Shown piece after piece: positions 23,484-32,104 of a DNA stretch of 64,000 bases (its first letter is position 1; each line of letters opens with the position of its first letter). The notes beneath the pieces were generated by a model. The model saw nothing but the letters and a program-made list of their open reading frames with translations. It did no database searches and was not told the DNA's origin. This stretch comes from Pseudomonas sp. MWU16-30317. Lineage in GTDB: Bacteria; Pseudomonadota; Gammaproteobacteria; Pseudomonadales; Pseudomonadaceae. The stretch lies in contig NZ_JAIWJA010000002.1 of assembly GCF_020515695.1 (NCBI RefSeq), forward strand, positions 124,001 through 188,000. Reading direction: 5' to 3'. A program made the position numbers and the translations under genes.

Positions 23484-25651
23484 AAGCATTGATGGCCCTG
23501 CCTTGGCGGCGCACAGCGTTCGATTGGGTGCGCAGTGACGGCGTGACCTGGGCGTACATCTTCAAGGTGTTGCTGGCGGCGTTCATCACCCTGTGGCTGG
23601 CCATGCGCCTGGAGTTGCCGCAGCCGCGCACGGCGATGATCACGGTGTTCATCGTCATGCAGATTCAAAGCGGCCACGTGTTCGCCAAGAGTTTCTACCG
23701 CTTCCTCGGCACCTTGGCCGGCTCGGCGGTGTCGGTGCTGCTGATCGCGCTGTTCCCGCAGAACTCCGAACTGTTTTTGCCCTGCCTCGCACTGTGGATC
23801 GGCATTTGCTCGATGGGCGCAATGCGCCATCGCAACTTTCGCGGCTATGGCTTCGTGCTGGCGGGCTACACCGCGGCCTTTGTCGGCCTGCCGGCGCTGG
23901 CGCATCCCGACGGGGCCTTCCTGGCGGCCATGTGGCGGGTGCTGGAAATCTCCCTCGGGCTGATCGTCTCGACCTTCGTCAGCGCTGCGGTGCTGCCGCA
24001 GTCGGCCAGTGCGGCGATGAACAACGCCCTGTACCAGCGGTTTGGTGCCTTCGCCGGGTTCGCCACGCAGGCGTTGCGCGGTAATAGCCAGCGCGAGCTG
24101 TTCGAGAGCAATAACGTGCGCTTCATCGCCGAAGCCGTAGGGCTTGAGAGCCTGCGCGGCATCACCGCGTTCGAGGACCCGCACATGCGCCGGCGCAGTG
24201 GTCGTGTGAGCCGCTTGAACAGTGAGTTCATGGCCGTGACGACGCGCTTCAACGCCCTGCACCAGTTGCTCGAGCGCCGTCGCGTGCAGGGGCCGCAAGT
24301 GATCGCCGCGCTGAACCCGGCGCTGCTGGGGCTGGCCGATATTCTCGATCGCTATGCCGGGCGCGGGCTGACGCTCGAAGACGCGGCGCGGCTGGTGCAC
24401 GCCTTGGCGGATTACCAGCGCGAGCTGCCGACGCAGGTGCGCAACCTGCGCGCGCAATTCCTCGAGCTCGACCCCAGCGCCACCCGTCTGCTGGATTTTC
24501 ATACCGCCAGCGAGTTGCTGTTCCGCCTGGTCGACGATCTGCAGAATTACGCGCAGACGCATGCTTCGCTGGCCGACCACAACCACGTCCGCGAGCGTTG
24601 GGATGAGCCCTTCATGCCGCAGACCAATTGGCTGGCCTCAGCGGCGTCGGGGATTCGCGGCGCTACGGTGGTGATGCTCCTGGGCAGTTACTGGTTGCTC
24701 ACGGCGTGGCCCAGTGGCGCAATCATGACCATCGTCGCGGCGGCCACGGTGGGCCTGTCGGCCGCGACGCCAAACCCCAAGCGGTTCTCGTTCCAGATGG
24801 CCTGCGGCACGTTGCTGGGGGCGGTGGTGGGCTTCGCCGAAACCTTCTTCGTACTGCCCTGGATCGACGGCTTCGCGCTGTTGTGCGTGGTGCTCACGCC
24901 GGTGTTCATGTTCGGCGCCTTCCTGGCTTCGCGCCCGCAGTACGTTGGCTATGGCGTCGGTTTGCTGATCTTCTTTTCGATCGGCTCGGTGCCGGACAAC
25001 CTGACGATCTACAACCCCTACAGCTTCATCAACGACTACATCGGCATGGTCCTCGGCATGCTGATCTGCGCTGCGGCGGGGGCGATCATCCTGCCGCCCA
25101 ACGCGCGCTGGCTGTGGCGGCGCATGGAGCAGGATGTGCGCCGCCAGGTGGTGTTCGCCATCAGCGGCAAGCTGCGCAACCTGGGCACGTCATTTGAAAG
25201 CCGTACCCGCGATCTGGTGCATCAGGCGTATGGCCTGGCCGCCGGGCAGCCCCAGGTGCAGCGCGATTTGCTGCGCTGGGCGCTGGTGGTACTGGAAGTC
25301 GGCCGGGCGATCATCGACCTGCGCCGCGAGCAGGCGCAAATGCCGGTGCACCCGTCCTACGCCGAGTCGCAGCCGTGGCGCCAGGCGATCCGGGTCATGG
25401 GCCGTTCGTTGATCCGCCTGTTCATTCAGCCCAGCCAGGCCAATCTGGAGCGCAGCCTGTACGCGGTGGATCAAGCCATCGAGGCCGTGCAGAACGCCGA
25501 CGAACCCTTCGGGCCGCATTTCGAGACGTCCGTATTGCGGCGCGTGGCCAGTTACCTGCATTTCATCCGCACCTCTTTGCTCGACCCCCATTCGCCCCTG
25601 GCCGCGCTGGCCCCCAGCGATGCACCCGCAGGACTGCCCCATGCCTCGTGA
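23480..25651 (+). CDS. FUSC family aromatic-acid efflux inner membrane protein (AaeB-like)
   Basis: 723 residues. Two blocks of about six membrane helices each (residues about 20-165 and 380-510) are separated by a cytoplasmic helical domain (about 170-370) and followed by a C-terminal soluble domain. This is the typical FUSC/AaeB organisation. Motifs include LELPQPRTAMITVFIVMQ near the start and WPSGAIMTIVAAATVGLSAATPNP at the second block. AaeB exports p-hydroxybenzoate and related acids. It overlaps the upstream channel gene by 4 nt and the DUF1656 gene by 11 nt, so the operon is tightly coupled. Confidence 0.9.
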   Translation: MKALMALPWRRTAFDWVRSDGVTWAYIFKVLLAAFITLWLAMRLELPQPRTAMITVFIVMQIQSGHVFAKSFYRFLGTLAGSAVSVLLIALFPQNSELFLPCLALWIGICSMGAMRHRNFRGYGFVLAGYTAAFVGLPALAHPDGAFLAAMWRVLEISLGLIVSTFVSAAVLPQSASAAMNNALYQRFGAFAGFATQALRGNSQRELFESNNVRFIAEAVGLESLRGITAFEDPHMRRRSGRVSRLNSEFMAVTTRFNALHQLLERRRVQGPQVIAALNPALLGLADILDRYAGRGLTLEDAARLVHALADYQRELPTQVRNLRAQFLELDPSATRLLDFHTASELLFRLVDDLQNYAQTHASLADHNHVRERWDEPFMPQTNWLASAASGIRGATVVMLLGSYWLLTAWPSGAIMTIVAAATVGLSAATPNPKRFSFQMACGTLLGAVVGFAETFFVLPWIDGFALLCVVLTPVFMFGAFLASRPQYVGYGVGLLIFFSIGSVPDNLTIYNPYSFINDYIGMVLGMLICAAAGAIILPPNARWLWRRMEQDVRRQVVFAISGKLRNLGTSFESRTRDLVHQAYGLAAGQPQVQRDLLRWALVVLEVGRAIIDLRREQAQMPVHPSYAESQPWRQAIRVMGRSLIRLFIQPSQANLERSLYAVDQAIEAVQNADEPFGPHFETSVLRRVASYLHFIRTSLLDPHSPLAALAPSDAPAGLPHAS

Positions 25652-25841
25652 AATTGCCTTCCACGGCGTGTACATGCCGACCATGACCTTGATGTTCCTG
25701 CTGGCCGCCGGAGTCACCTGGGCACTGGATCGGTTCCTCAGCGGCCTGGATGTCTATCGGTTTTTCTGGCATCCGGCGCTGCTGCGGCTGTGCCTGTTCG
25801 TCTGCATTTTTGGCGCCATGGCGCTCACTGTTTACCGTTGA
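25641..25841 (+). CDS. DUF1656 (AaeX-like) small membrane protein
   Basis: 66 residues with two hydrophobic helices (about 12-29 and 43-62) and the start MPREIAFHGVYMP typical of DUF1656/AaeX proteins that sit between the FUSC pump and its HlyD adaptor. Its role in the pump is not established. The ATG lies inside the end of the FUSC gene. Confidence 0.85.
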   Translation: MPREIAFHGVYMPTMTLMFLLAAGVTWALDRFLSGLDVYRFFWHPALLRLCLFVCIFGAMALTVYR

Positions 25842-25851
25842 GACCTGACTG

Positions 25852-26703
25852 ATGAAAAAGCTTTTCAGCCTGATCGGCACCTTGATCGTCCTGGCCGTCG
25901 CCGTGTTCATCGGCCGCGCGCTGTGGGTGAATTACATGGACACCCCCTGGACCCGCGATGGTCGGGTGCGCGCCGACATCATCAACGTCGCGGCGGATGT
26001 CAGCGGCTACGTGGTGGCGGTGCCGGTCAAGGACAACCAACTGGTGAAAAAGGGCGATGTGCTGATGCAGATCGACCCGGAGCATTACCAGATCGCGATC
26101 AAGCAGGCGCAGTCGTTGGTGGCATCGCGCAAGGCCACTTGGGAAATGCGCAAGGTCAACGCCAACCGCCGCGCCGACCTGGATGCCTTGGTGATCTCCA
26201 AGGAAAACCGCGAGGACGCCAGCAACATCGCCAGCTCGGCCGAGGCCGACTATCAACAGGCCCAGGCGCAGCTCGATGCGGCGCAATTGAACCTCAAGCG
26301 CACTCAAGTGCTGGCGACGGTGGATGGTTACGTCACCAACCTCAACGTGCATGTCGGTGATTACGCGCGCACGGGTGACGCGAAGATGGCAGTGGTCGAC
26401 AAGAATTCGTTCTGGGTTTACGGCTTCTTCGAAGAGACCAAGCTGCCGCACATCCGCGTGGGTGATCAGGCGGATATGCAGATGATGAGCGGCGAGTTGC
26501 TCAAGGGGCACGTTGAGAGTATCTCGCGCGGGATCTATGACCGGGACAACCCGCAGAGCCGGGATCTGGTGGCGGACGTGAACCCGACGTTCAACTGGGT
26601 ACGGCTGGCGCAGCGGGTGCCGGTGCGGATTCATATCGATGAGGTGCCGCAGGGGATGCTGTTGTCTGCCGGCACGACGTGTACGGTGATCGTCAAGGAG
26701 TAA
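25852..26703 (+). CDS. HlyD family periplasmic adaptor (AaeA-like)
   Basis: 283 residues. One N-terminal membrane anchor (FSLIGTLIVLAVAVFIGRALW) is followed by a short lipoyl half (VRADIINVAADVSGYVVAVPVKDNQLVKKGDVLMQIDP), a helical hairpin (QAQSLVASRKATWEMRKVN), the second lipoyl half (RTQVLATVDGYVTNLNVHVGDYA) and a beta-barrel domain. The layout matches AaeA/EmrA-type adaptors. It links the inner membrane FUSC pump to the NodT-type channel. It starts 10 nt after the DUF1656 stop, as the last gene of the operon. Confidence 0.9.
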   Translation: MKKLFSLIGTLIVLAVAVFIGRALWVNYMDTPWTRDGRVRADIINVAADVSGYVVAVPVKDNQLVKKGDVLMQIDPEHYQIAIKQAQSLVASRKATWEMRKVNANRRADLDALVISKENREDASNIASSAEADYQQAQAQLDAAQLNLKRTQVLATVDGYVTNLNVHVGDYARTGDAKMAVVDKNSFWVYGFFEETKLPHIRVGDQADMQMMSGELLKGHVESISRGIYDRDNPQSRDLVADVNPTFNWVRLAQRVPVRIHIDEVPQGMLLSAGTTCTVIVKE

Positions 26704-26836
26704 CGGAGGTGCGCGCGGCTGCCTGCCTGCCGTATTTCTGCTGCTTGGGGGGCGTGGTTGGGGGCTATATCGGTGGCGTCTGCTATTGAACACTGGGCTA
26801 GGCCGGGAGGCTTTTTGGGGCGGTTGCGGGGCTGCT

Positions 26837-27087
26837 GAGATTGGGGTAGTTCTGCTTTCGGGCCGGCCTTGGGGTCGCGGGCCCCGCCATTGGCCCTTCG
26901 CCTAGGCTCAGGATGCCCGCGCTCCGGCACGCTTGCGCAGGGCACGCCCCGATGGGCCTTCCATGGCCCAACGGGGCTTAGCCGGCATCCATGCCGGCTA
27001 TCCCTGCGCAAGCGCACCTCCACGCGGCCTGCTGGAAGGGGGCCGCGACCCCAAGGCCGGCCCGAAAGCAGAACTCGGAGATTGGGG
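26837..27087. mobile_element. MITE-like inverted-repeat element with flanking 10-bp direct repeats
   Basis: Arms of about 38 bp at 26848-26885 and 27038-27075 are inverted copies with one gap (tctgctttcgggccggcctt and its complement). Inside are smaller inverted sections, such as cttgcgcaggg against ccctgcgcaag, and gccggcatccatgccggc. The direct repeat gagattgggg stands at 26837-26846 and again at 27078-27087, like a target-site duplication. No protein is encoded. A partial, diverged copy of the interior is at 28384-28420. Confidence 0.6.
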
Positions 27088-27130
27088 CGCGTGGGTGGGT
27101 ATCTGTGGAGTTTGCGGTGAAGCGCTTGGC

Positions 27131-27218
27131 CTTTTCGCCGCCGATCAAGCGAGCCCGCTCCCACAGTGCCAGCCGTTCCGGAGTCGGACACCTGTGGGAG
27201 CAAGGCTTGCCCGCGAAA
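27131..27218. repeat. REP pair
   Basis: A degenerate left copy ending gagcccgctcccacag (27151-27166) faces a strong right copy ctgtgggagcaaggcttgcccgcgaa (27192-27218). It lies between the MITE-like element and the SDR gene. Confidence 0.75.
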
Positions 27219-27236
27219 GGGCCATCCGATTCAGCA

Positions 27237-28061
27237 TCAATGTTTCTGGTTCAAACCAAATCTCTTCATCAACACTCGGTCCAGCCATGCGGTTGGCACT
27301 AACGCCGCTAGCAGTGGTAATGCCCCGCAGCCGTTGCCGACTCGCACCAAGGCTGGTGGGGTAGCGCGTTGAGCTGCTTCGATTACTTTGCGGGTGACCT
27401 CTGATACCGGTGTCGGCCGATCCTGCGACGCGCGCGAGCGTGCTCGAATGCCTTCACGCCACGGCCACCAAGGTGAGGTGGGTGCGATCAGCAGTTCCGC
27501 CTGCGCCCCTGCGTTATCGGCAAAGCGCGTATCGATCGCGCCCGGCTGCACCTCCATCACTCGCACGCCCAGTGGCTTGAGCTCCATGCGCATGCCTTCA
27601 TTGATGGCATGCACGGCCGCTTTCGACGCGCAGTAAACCCCAGCAAACGGCGTCACGAACAGCCCGGAAACGCTGCCGATATTCACCACCAACCCCTGGC
27701 GAATCCGCAGCGCGGGCAGCAGTGCGCGTGTCACCTCCACCACCGCAAACACATTGGTCTCGAATTGCCGCCGGATCGTCTCGGCACCGCCATCAAGCAG
27801 CGGCCCGATAGCGCCATAGCCCGCATTGTTGATCAGTACATCGATACCGCTGCCGTCTTGCGCCAGGCGTTCAGCCAATGCTGCCAAGGCGGCTGCATCA
27901 GTGACGTCCAGTTCCAGCGCGAAGAAGCCCTCGGCGTGTAACCGCGCAACATCCTCGACCTTGCGCGCCGTCGCCCAGACGTCATAGCCAGCGTTCTTGA
28001 AGGCATGGGCCAAGGCGTGGCCGATGCCGCTGGAGCAACCGGTGATGAGGGCGATGGGCAT
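27237..28061 (-). CDS. Short-chain dehydrogenase/reductase
   Basis: 274 residues of classical SDR type: the dinucleotide motif TGCSSGIGHALAHAF at residues 8-22, NNAGYG, catalytic Ser in NIGSVSG and YCASK with catalytic Tyr/Lys, followed by PGAIDTRFA. The Arg in WATARKVEDV after the second strand suggests an NADP preference. Substrate is unknown. It is a single gene, transcribed toward the REP pair and MITE-like element; a candidate small RNA lies upstream. Confidence 0.85.
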   Translation of the reverse strand: MPIALITGCSSGIGHALAHAFKNAGYDVWATARKVEDVARLHAEGFFALELDVTDAAALAALAERLAQDGSGIDVLINNAGYGAIGPLLDGGAETIRRQFETNVFAVVEVTRALLPALRIRQGLVVNIGSVSGLFVTPFAGVYCASKAAVHAINEGMRMELKPLGVRVMEVQPGAIDTRFADNAGAQAELLIAPTSPWWPWREGIRARSRASQDRPTPVSEVTRKVIEAAQRATPPALVRVGNGCGALPLLAALVPTAWLDRVLMKRFGLNQKH

Positions 28062-28172
28062 GGGTAAAGCCTTTGGGCAGATAACGAAGGAGGGAGATCT
28101 TACCCCAGACGATTAAAACCGACGTGCGTGCGAACATCCCTAAGCAAATCAACCCCGCAAATCCCAGGCAAT

Positions 28173-28195
28173 AAAAAACCCGCCGAAGCGGGTTT
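28173..28195 (-). terminator. Rho-independent terminator of the candidate small RNA
   Basis: On the minus strand: AAACCCGC, a TTCG loop, GCGGGTTTTTT. This is a strong tetraloop hairpin followed by six T. There is no coding gene immediately upstream on this strand, so it ends an RNA from the preceding intergenic stretch. Confidence 0.8.
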
Positions 28196-28305
28196 CCGAA
28201 GACCATTCCACATCCTGTGGCAGCCCTCCGGGCCATGGTCGATCATCCTTGATCCAGCAGCGCTGCCTGCGTTGCTGTCGATGGGTTTAGATTACTGCGT
28301 CACCA
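28173..28305 (-). ncRNA. Candidate Rsm-type (CsrA/RsmA-binding) small RNA
   Basis: Read on the minus strand, three hairpins in a row each place GGA in the loop: GATCA-AGGA-TGATC (28241-28254), GCCC-GGA-GGGC (about 28223-28233) and CCACA-GGA-TGTGG (28208-28220). The first contains TCAAGGATGA, a full match to the RsmA/CsrA consensus (A/U)CANGGANG(U/A). Six GGA triplets occur in about 75 nt, followed by a TTCG-loop terminator. This is the architecture of RsmX/Y/Z decoys that sequester RsmA/RsmE proteins. The 5' end is a guess (an AATCTAAAC stretch near 28290-28300 may be a -10 region). No open frame is needed to explain the sequence. Confidence 0.45.
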
Positions 28306-28383
28306 CGTTGCGCCATAGAGCCAAACACCACCACGGCGTGTAAGCGTTTGGCTATAGGCGCGTGCCCTCTCTTCAGGCGTCTG

Positions 28384-28420
28384 CGCGCGGGTACCCTGAG
28401 CCTAGGCGAAGGGCCAATGG
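28384..28420. repeat. Partial copy of the MITE-like element interior
   Basis: gcgcggg, then cctgagcctaggcgaagggccaatgg, matches the reverse complement of about 26888-26923 with two mismatches in 36 bases. The arms of the element are not recognisable here. Confidence 0.6.
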
Positions 28421-28494
28421 GCAGGGCGAGCCGCACAGGCCCGGACCAAGCAGGGCCAGTACACAAATCTCAAACCCACCGCCAACAATCTTTC

Positions 28495-28558
<64 letters not shown>

Positions 28559-28561
28559 CAC

Positions 28562-28618
28562 AAAAAAGCCCCCGATCCCCTCGCTGCGGATAGGGTACGC
28601 AGCGAGCGGATCGGGGGC
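28562..28618 (-). terminator. Rho-independent terminator of the alginate operon
   Basis: On the minus strand: GCCCCCGATCCGCTCGCTGCG, a short loop, then the complementary arm and TTTTTT. It lies about 20 nt after the algA stop. Confidence 0.88.
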
Positions 28619-28636
28619 CTGTTCCAGCCGTGACGC

Positions 28637-30088
28637 TTATTGAGCGATGGTTTTCACCGACACGCCGCGGTCGATCGGGGTCGACCGGCCGTAGATGTCT
28701 TCGAAACGCTCGATATCGTCTTCACCCAGGTAGCTGCCAGACTGAACCTCGATGATTTCCAGCGGGATCTTGCCCGGGTTGCGCAGACGGTGCACCGACG
28801 CGATCGGGATATAGGTCGACTGGTTTTCACACAGCAGGAACACGTTTTCGTCGCAGGTCACTTCTGCCGTGCCCGACACCACGATCCAGTGCTCGGCACG
28901 GTGGTGGTGCATCTGCAGCGACAGGCAAGCGCCTGGCTTGACCGAAATATGCTTGACCTGGAAGCGGCCGCCCATGTCCACCGAATCGTACGAGCCCCAT
29001 GGGCGGTACACTTCGCAGTGGTTCTGGGTTTCGCTGCGGCCCTGTTCGTTGAGAGTCGCGACCATCTGCTTGACGCCCTGGACCTTGTCCTTGTGAGCAA
29101 TCATCATCGCGTCCTTGGTTTCGACCACGACGATGTTGTCCAGGCCGATCACCGACACCAGCTTGCCGTTGCCATGGATCATGCAATTGCGGCTATCCTG
29201 GATGACCACGTCACCCTTGCTGACGTTACCGTTGTCGTCCTTGGCGTTGACTTCCCACAGCGAAGCCCAGCAACCGACGTCGCTCCAACCGGCCGACAGC
29301 GGTACCACACAGGCGCGCTGGGTTTTTTCCATCACCGAGTAGTCGATGGAATTGTCCGGGCACAACGCGAAGGTGGCATCGTCGATCTCGACGTTGTCGC
29401 CTTCATGCTTGCTGCGCTCCAGAGTGAGCATGCAGTTGTCGTAGATGTCCGAATCGTGCTTTTTCAGTTCTTCGAGGAAACGACTGGCGCGGAACAGGAA
29501 CATGCCGCTGTTCCAGAAGTAACCGCCGGCTTCGACAAACTCGGTAGCGCGTTTTTCGTCGGGTTTTTCGACGAAATGCGCGACGCGGCTGACGCCCTCA
29601 GGCAACAGCGCATCGTTGGTCGACTTGATGTAACCGTAACCGGTTTCCGGGCGCGTGGCCGGCACACCGAACAGCACCATCTCGCCACGCTCGGCGGCCA
29701 CAGTGGCCAGGGCCAGGGCGCGCTGCAGGGCTTTCTGGTCTTCGATGACGTGGTCGGCGGGCAGCACCAGCATCAGGTCGTCGCGGCCTTCGTTGACCAG
29801 CTTCATGGCGGTCAGGGCTACGGCCGGTGCGGTGTTGCGGCCGAAGGGCTCCATCAGGATGCCCTGGGTCTCGAGCTTGAGCTTGGCCAACTGCTCGTTG
29901 ACGATAAAGCGGTGGTCCTTGTTGCAGACCACGATCGGCTTGTCCATGCCGTCGAACACCAGTCGTTCCAGGGTTTGCTGGAACAGCGTGTGTTCGCCGG
30001 TCAGGGCCAGAAACTGTTTAGGGAATTGCTTGCGCGAAAGCGGCCAAAGACGTGAGCCGCTACCACCTGACAAGATCACCGGAATCAT
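28637..30088 (-). CDS. algA: Mannose-1-phosphate guanylyltransferase / phosphomannose isomerase
   Basis: 483 residues, bifunctional. The N-terminal nucleotidyltransferase domain has the pyrophosphorylase signature LSGGSGSRLWPLSRKQFPKQ and FVEKPDEKRA. The C-terminal type II isomerase cupin has RPWGSYDSVD, GACLSLQMHHHRAEHW and the QSGSYLGEDDIERFED end. It makes mannose-6-P from fructose-6-P and GDP-mannose from mannose-1-P, feeding AlgD. The start ATG at 30088 gives the family N-terminus MIPVILSGG; upstream codons in frame are not used. It is the last gene of the alginate operon, with its terminator just downstream. Confidence 0.96.
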   Translation of the reverse strand: MIPVILSGGSGSRLWPLSRKQFPKQFLALTGEHTLFQQTLERLVFDGMDKPIVVCNKDHRFIVNEQLAKLKLETQGILMEPFGRNTAPAVALTAMKLVNEGRDDLMLVLPADHVIEDQKALQRALALATVAAERGEMVLFGVPATRPETGYGYIKSTNDALLPEGVSRVAHFVEKPDEKRATEFVEAGGYFWNSGMFLFRASRFLEELKKHDSDIYDNCMLTLERSKHEGDNVEIDDATFALCPDNSIDYSVMEKTQRACVVPLSAGWSDVGCWASLWEVNAKDDNGNVSKGDVVIQDSRNCMIHGNGKLVSVIGLDNIVVVETKDAMMIAHKDKVQGVKQMVATLNEQGRSETQNHCEVYRPWGSYDSVDMGGRFQVKHISVKPGACLSLQMHHHRAEHWIVVSGTAEVTCDENVFLLCENQSTYIPIASVHRLRNPGKIPLEIIEVQSGSYLGEDDIERFEDIYGRSTPIDRGVSVKTIAQ

Positions 30089-30203
30089 GTTGTTTCTCCT
30101 AGATATTCGTATGGGCTGACTGTTGTTGCCGTTTCTGTCTTGTTGTTGTTCCCGGTCGACCGGCCACCTGGCCAGTCGACGCAATACTCATCACGCTAAA
30201 GGC

Positions 30204-30878
30204 TTACTTGCTCGCCACTGGCGGCTTGACCCACACCGGCGACAGGCTGCTGCCGCTACCGGTGACGTACAGCACGGCCGCTTCGCCGCGTTCCAGGGCA
30301 ACCGGCTTGAGGTCCGAAACCTTCTTGTCGCCCTGATACAGCGCCAGAGTGACTTTCACCGGGTTGATTTCACGATCGCCGTGGGCCTTGGGTGCCACGG
30401 AAGGGACCACGTCGGTTTTACCGTCGGCGGTTTTCAGGGTCAGAGGCGCGTCGGTAAGGTTCTGCACGCGCACCAGGGATTTCTGCTTGTTCTTGAACGG
30501 AGGCTCATCCACCAGTACAGGCTGGCCACTGCCGTTGTTGACGATGGTGTAGTACTGGTCCGAAGCCAGCTTCACCGGCAAGGTAGCGCTGCCGATCTTG
30601 GCGCTGTAGTCGCCCTGCGGCATGAAGCTGAAAGCGCTGCTGCCCTGCACGGGGATTTCATTGAGGCTGGTATTGCCGACGCTCGCGGCGACCGGTTGGT
30701 TGCCAGCGTTGTAGACCCGCACGAAGGTCGAGCCCTTCGGCGCGGTAGGGCCATACAGAGCCGAGTCACCGGCAGCGAAGGCCTGGACCGACAGCAGGCT
30801 CATGCCTGCGACCAGGGCGCAGGCCTTGGCGATACGTTTGACAGCCGGGGTACGGGTGGCGGCAGTAGCGTTAGTCAT
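30204..30878 (-). CDS. algF: Alginate O-acetylation periplasmic protein AlgF
   Basis: 224 residues with a signal peptide ending AFAAGDSALYGP, then two beta-rich domains (STFVRVYNAGNQPVAASVG and VRVQNLTDAPLTLK). AlgF is needed for acetylation of alginate in the periplasm together with AlgI and AlgJ, and lacks a known catalytic motif. GAGGAATGACGC precedes the ATG. It sits between algJ and algA, as is usual in the genus. Confidence 0.93.
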   Translation of the reverse strand: MTNATAATRTPAVKRIAKACALVAGMSLLSVQAFAAGDSALYGPTAPKGSTFVRVYNAGNQPVAASVGNTSLNEIPVQGSSAFSFMPQGDYSAKIGSATLPVKLASDQYYTIVNNGSGQPVLVDEPPFKNKQKSLVRVQNLTDAPLTLKTADGKTDVVPSVAPKAHGDREINPVKVTLALYQGDKKVSDLKPVALERGEAAVLYVTGSGSSLSPVWVKPPVASK

Positions 30879-30924
30879 GCGTCATTCCTCTTGCAATAAA
30901 TTCGAATGTGGGCCGCGGTGCAGC

Positions 30925-32091
30925 TCAATTGGATTGGCCCACGGCCAGGTTCTGGTTGTTGGTGTCCGAGCTCTTCTTCAAGTTGGCGACCCATTTGGGA
31001 TCGAACTCGCTCAGATCGTTCTTCATCGGCAGATAGCGTTCAGGGAATTCCCAGATCAACACCTGTGGCGGACTGTTCTTGAAAGCATCGGTTTGCAGGT
31101 ACTTGAGCATCGGCAGGATCGGCCCGTGGCCGTCTTCTGCGTAATTGACAACGTCACTTTTCAGCGACTGCTGCAATGCGCCCAGGAAGTTCCAGTGTGG
31201 ATTGGCGCTGTAGCTGGTACCGACCAGCGCCACCGGAATATCGTTGTTGGCGAACAGCGCTGCATCACCGGCATCGCTGCTCGAATCAGCCGAACTATTG
31301 ACCACAGTTGTTGCACGTTGTTGCAGATCATCCGGCTTTGGCAGCAAATTGCTGAACAGCGGATCGAGCGGCAGGAACGTGGTCAGGTCGCCCTTGTAGG
31401 GCTCGGTTTTCACGGCGGCGGTCTGATACTGCTGCGGCGTGCCATTGAGCGGCATCTGCGCGGCGATGGTCTTGCTCAGGTTCTGCGCCACTACCTCGGC
31501 GCCCATGGGCGTCCAGTGCGTATCGGTACGCAGAAACACCTGACCCTGCTGCTTGGCCTGCTGCAACGGCGCCAGCAGATCAGGAGCTACGATGCCGGCC
31601 TGTTGCGCCTGGGCATGGAACTGCTGGTAGAGGTCCGCGTGCAGGCTGGCAGGCGTCTGCGCGCCAATGTGCTCGGGGTACAGACGCGCCTTGGCCGGCA
31701 CGATCGCCATCACCAGTTGCACACCGTGCTGCTTGAGCTGGTCGCGCACACCACGGATCAGCGCGAAGTTCTCGGCCTCGATCTGTTCACTGTTGGCTAC
31801 TGGATCGAACTCTTCGTCGGTGTACAGCCACTGGTCCTTGCCGAGGATCACGCCTGGGCGGCCTTCGTTGAACACTTTGAAATCCAGCGCCGCCCAGATA
31901 TTGGTGCCCAGGCGCTTGATCGGGAACTCGTCGTCGTAGTGAGTCTCGACGGCCTTGGCCCATTTACCGTTGAGCAGGGTCATCTGCTCGGTACGGTTGA
32001 AATTGCCGAACGCCGTCAGGGACCAGATCCCCAAGGCCAGCAGCAGCCCCAGAAACAAGGCGATGTAGAGGATGCGTAATGAACGGGTCAT
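30925..32091 (-). CDS. algJ: Alginate O-acetyltransferase AlgJ
   Basis: 388 residues. It has one N-terminal membrane anchor (ILYIALFLGLLLALGIWSLTAF) and an SGNH-like ALGX domain with the catalytic pair in RTDTHWTPMGAEV and the nucleophile Ser in LVGTSYSANPHWNF. It takes acetyl groups passed by AlgI and helps load them on mannuronate. Gene order is algI-algJ-algF. Confidence 0.94.
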   Translation of the reverse strand: MTRSLRILYIALFLGLLLALGIWSLTAFGNFNRTEQMTLLNGKWAKAVETHYDDEFPIKRLGTNIWAALDFKVFNEGRPGVILGKDQWLYTDEEFDPVANSEQIEAENFALIRGVRDQLKQHGVQLVMAIVPAKARLYPEHIGAQTPASLHADLYQQFHAQAQQAGIVAPDLLAPLQQAKQQGQVFLRTDTHWTPMGAEVVAQNLSKTIAAQMPLNGTPQQYQTAAVKTEPYKGDLTTFLPLDPLFSNLLPKPDDLQQRATTVVNSSADSSSDAGDAALFANNDIPVALVGTSYSANPHWNFLGALQQSLKSDVVNYAEDGHGPILPMLKYLQTDAFKNSPPQVLIWEFPERYLPMKNDLSEFDPKWVANLKKSSDTNNQNLAVGQSN

Positions 32092-32104
32092 GATTCGGCC
32101 TCCC

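Noticed and set aside
23162..24586. A 474-codon minus-strand open frame
   Set aside because: It is antisense to the efflux channel and FUSC genes; the His/Gln/Arg-rich composition is typical of an antisense artefact.
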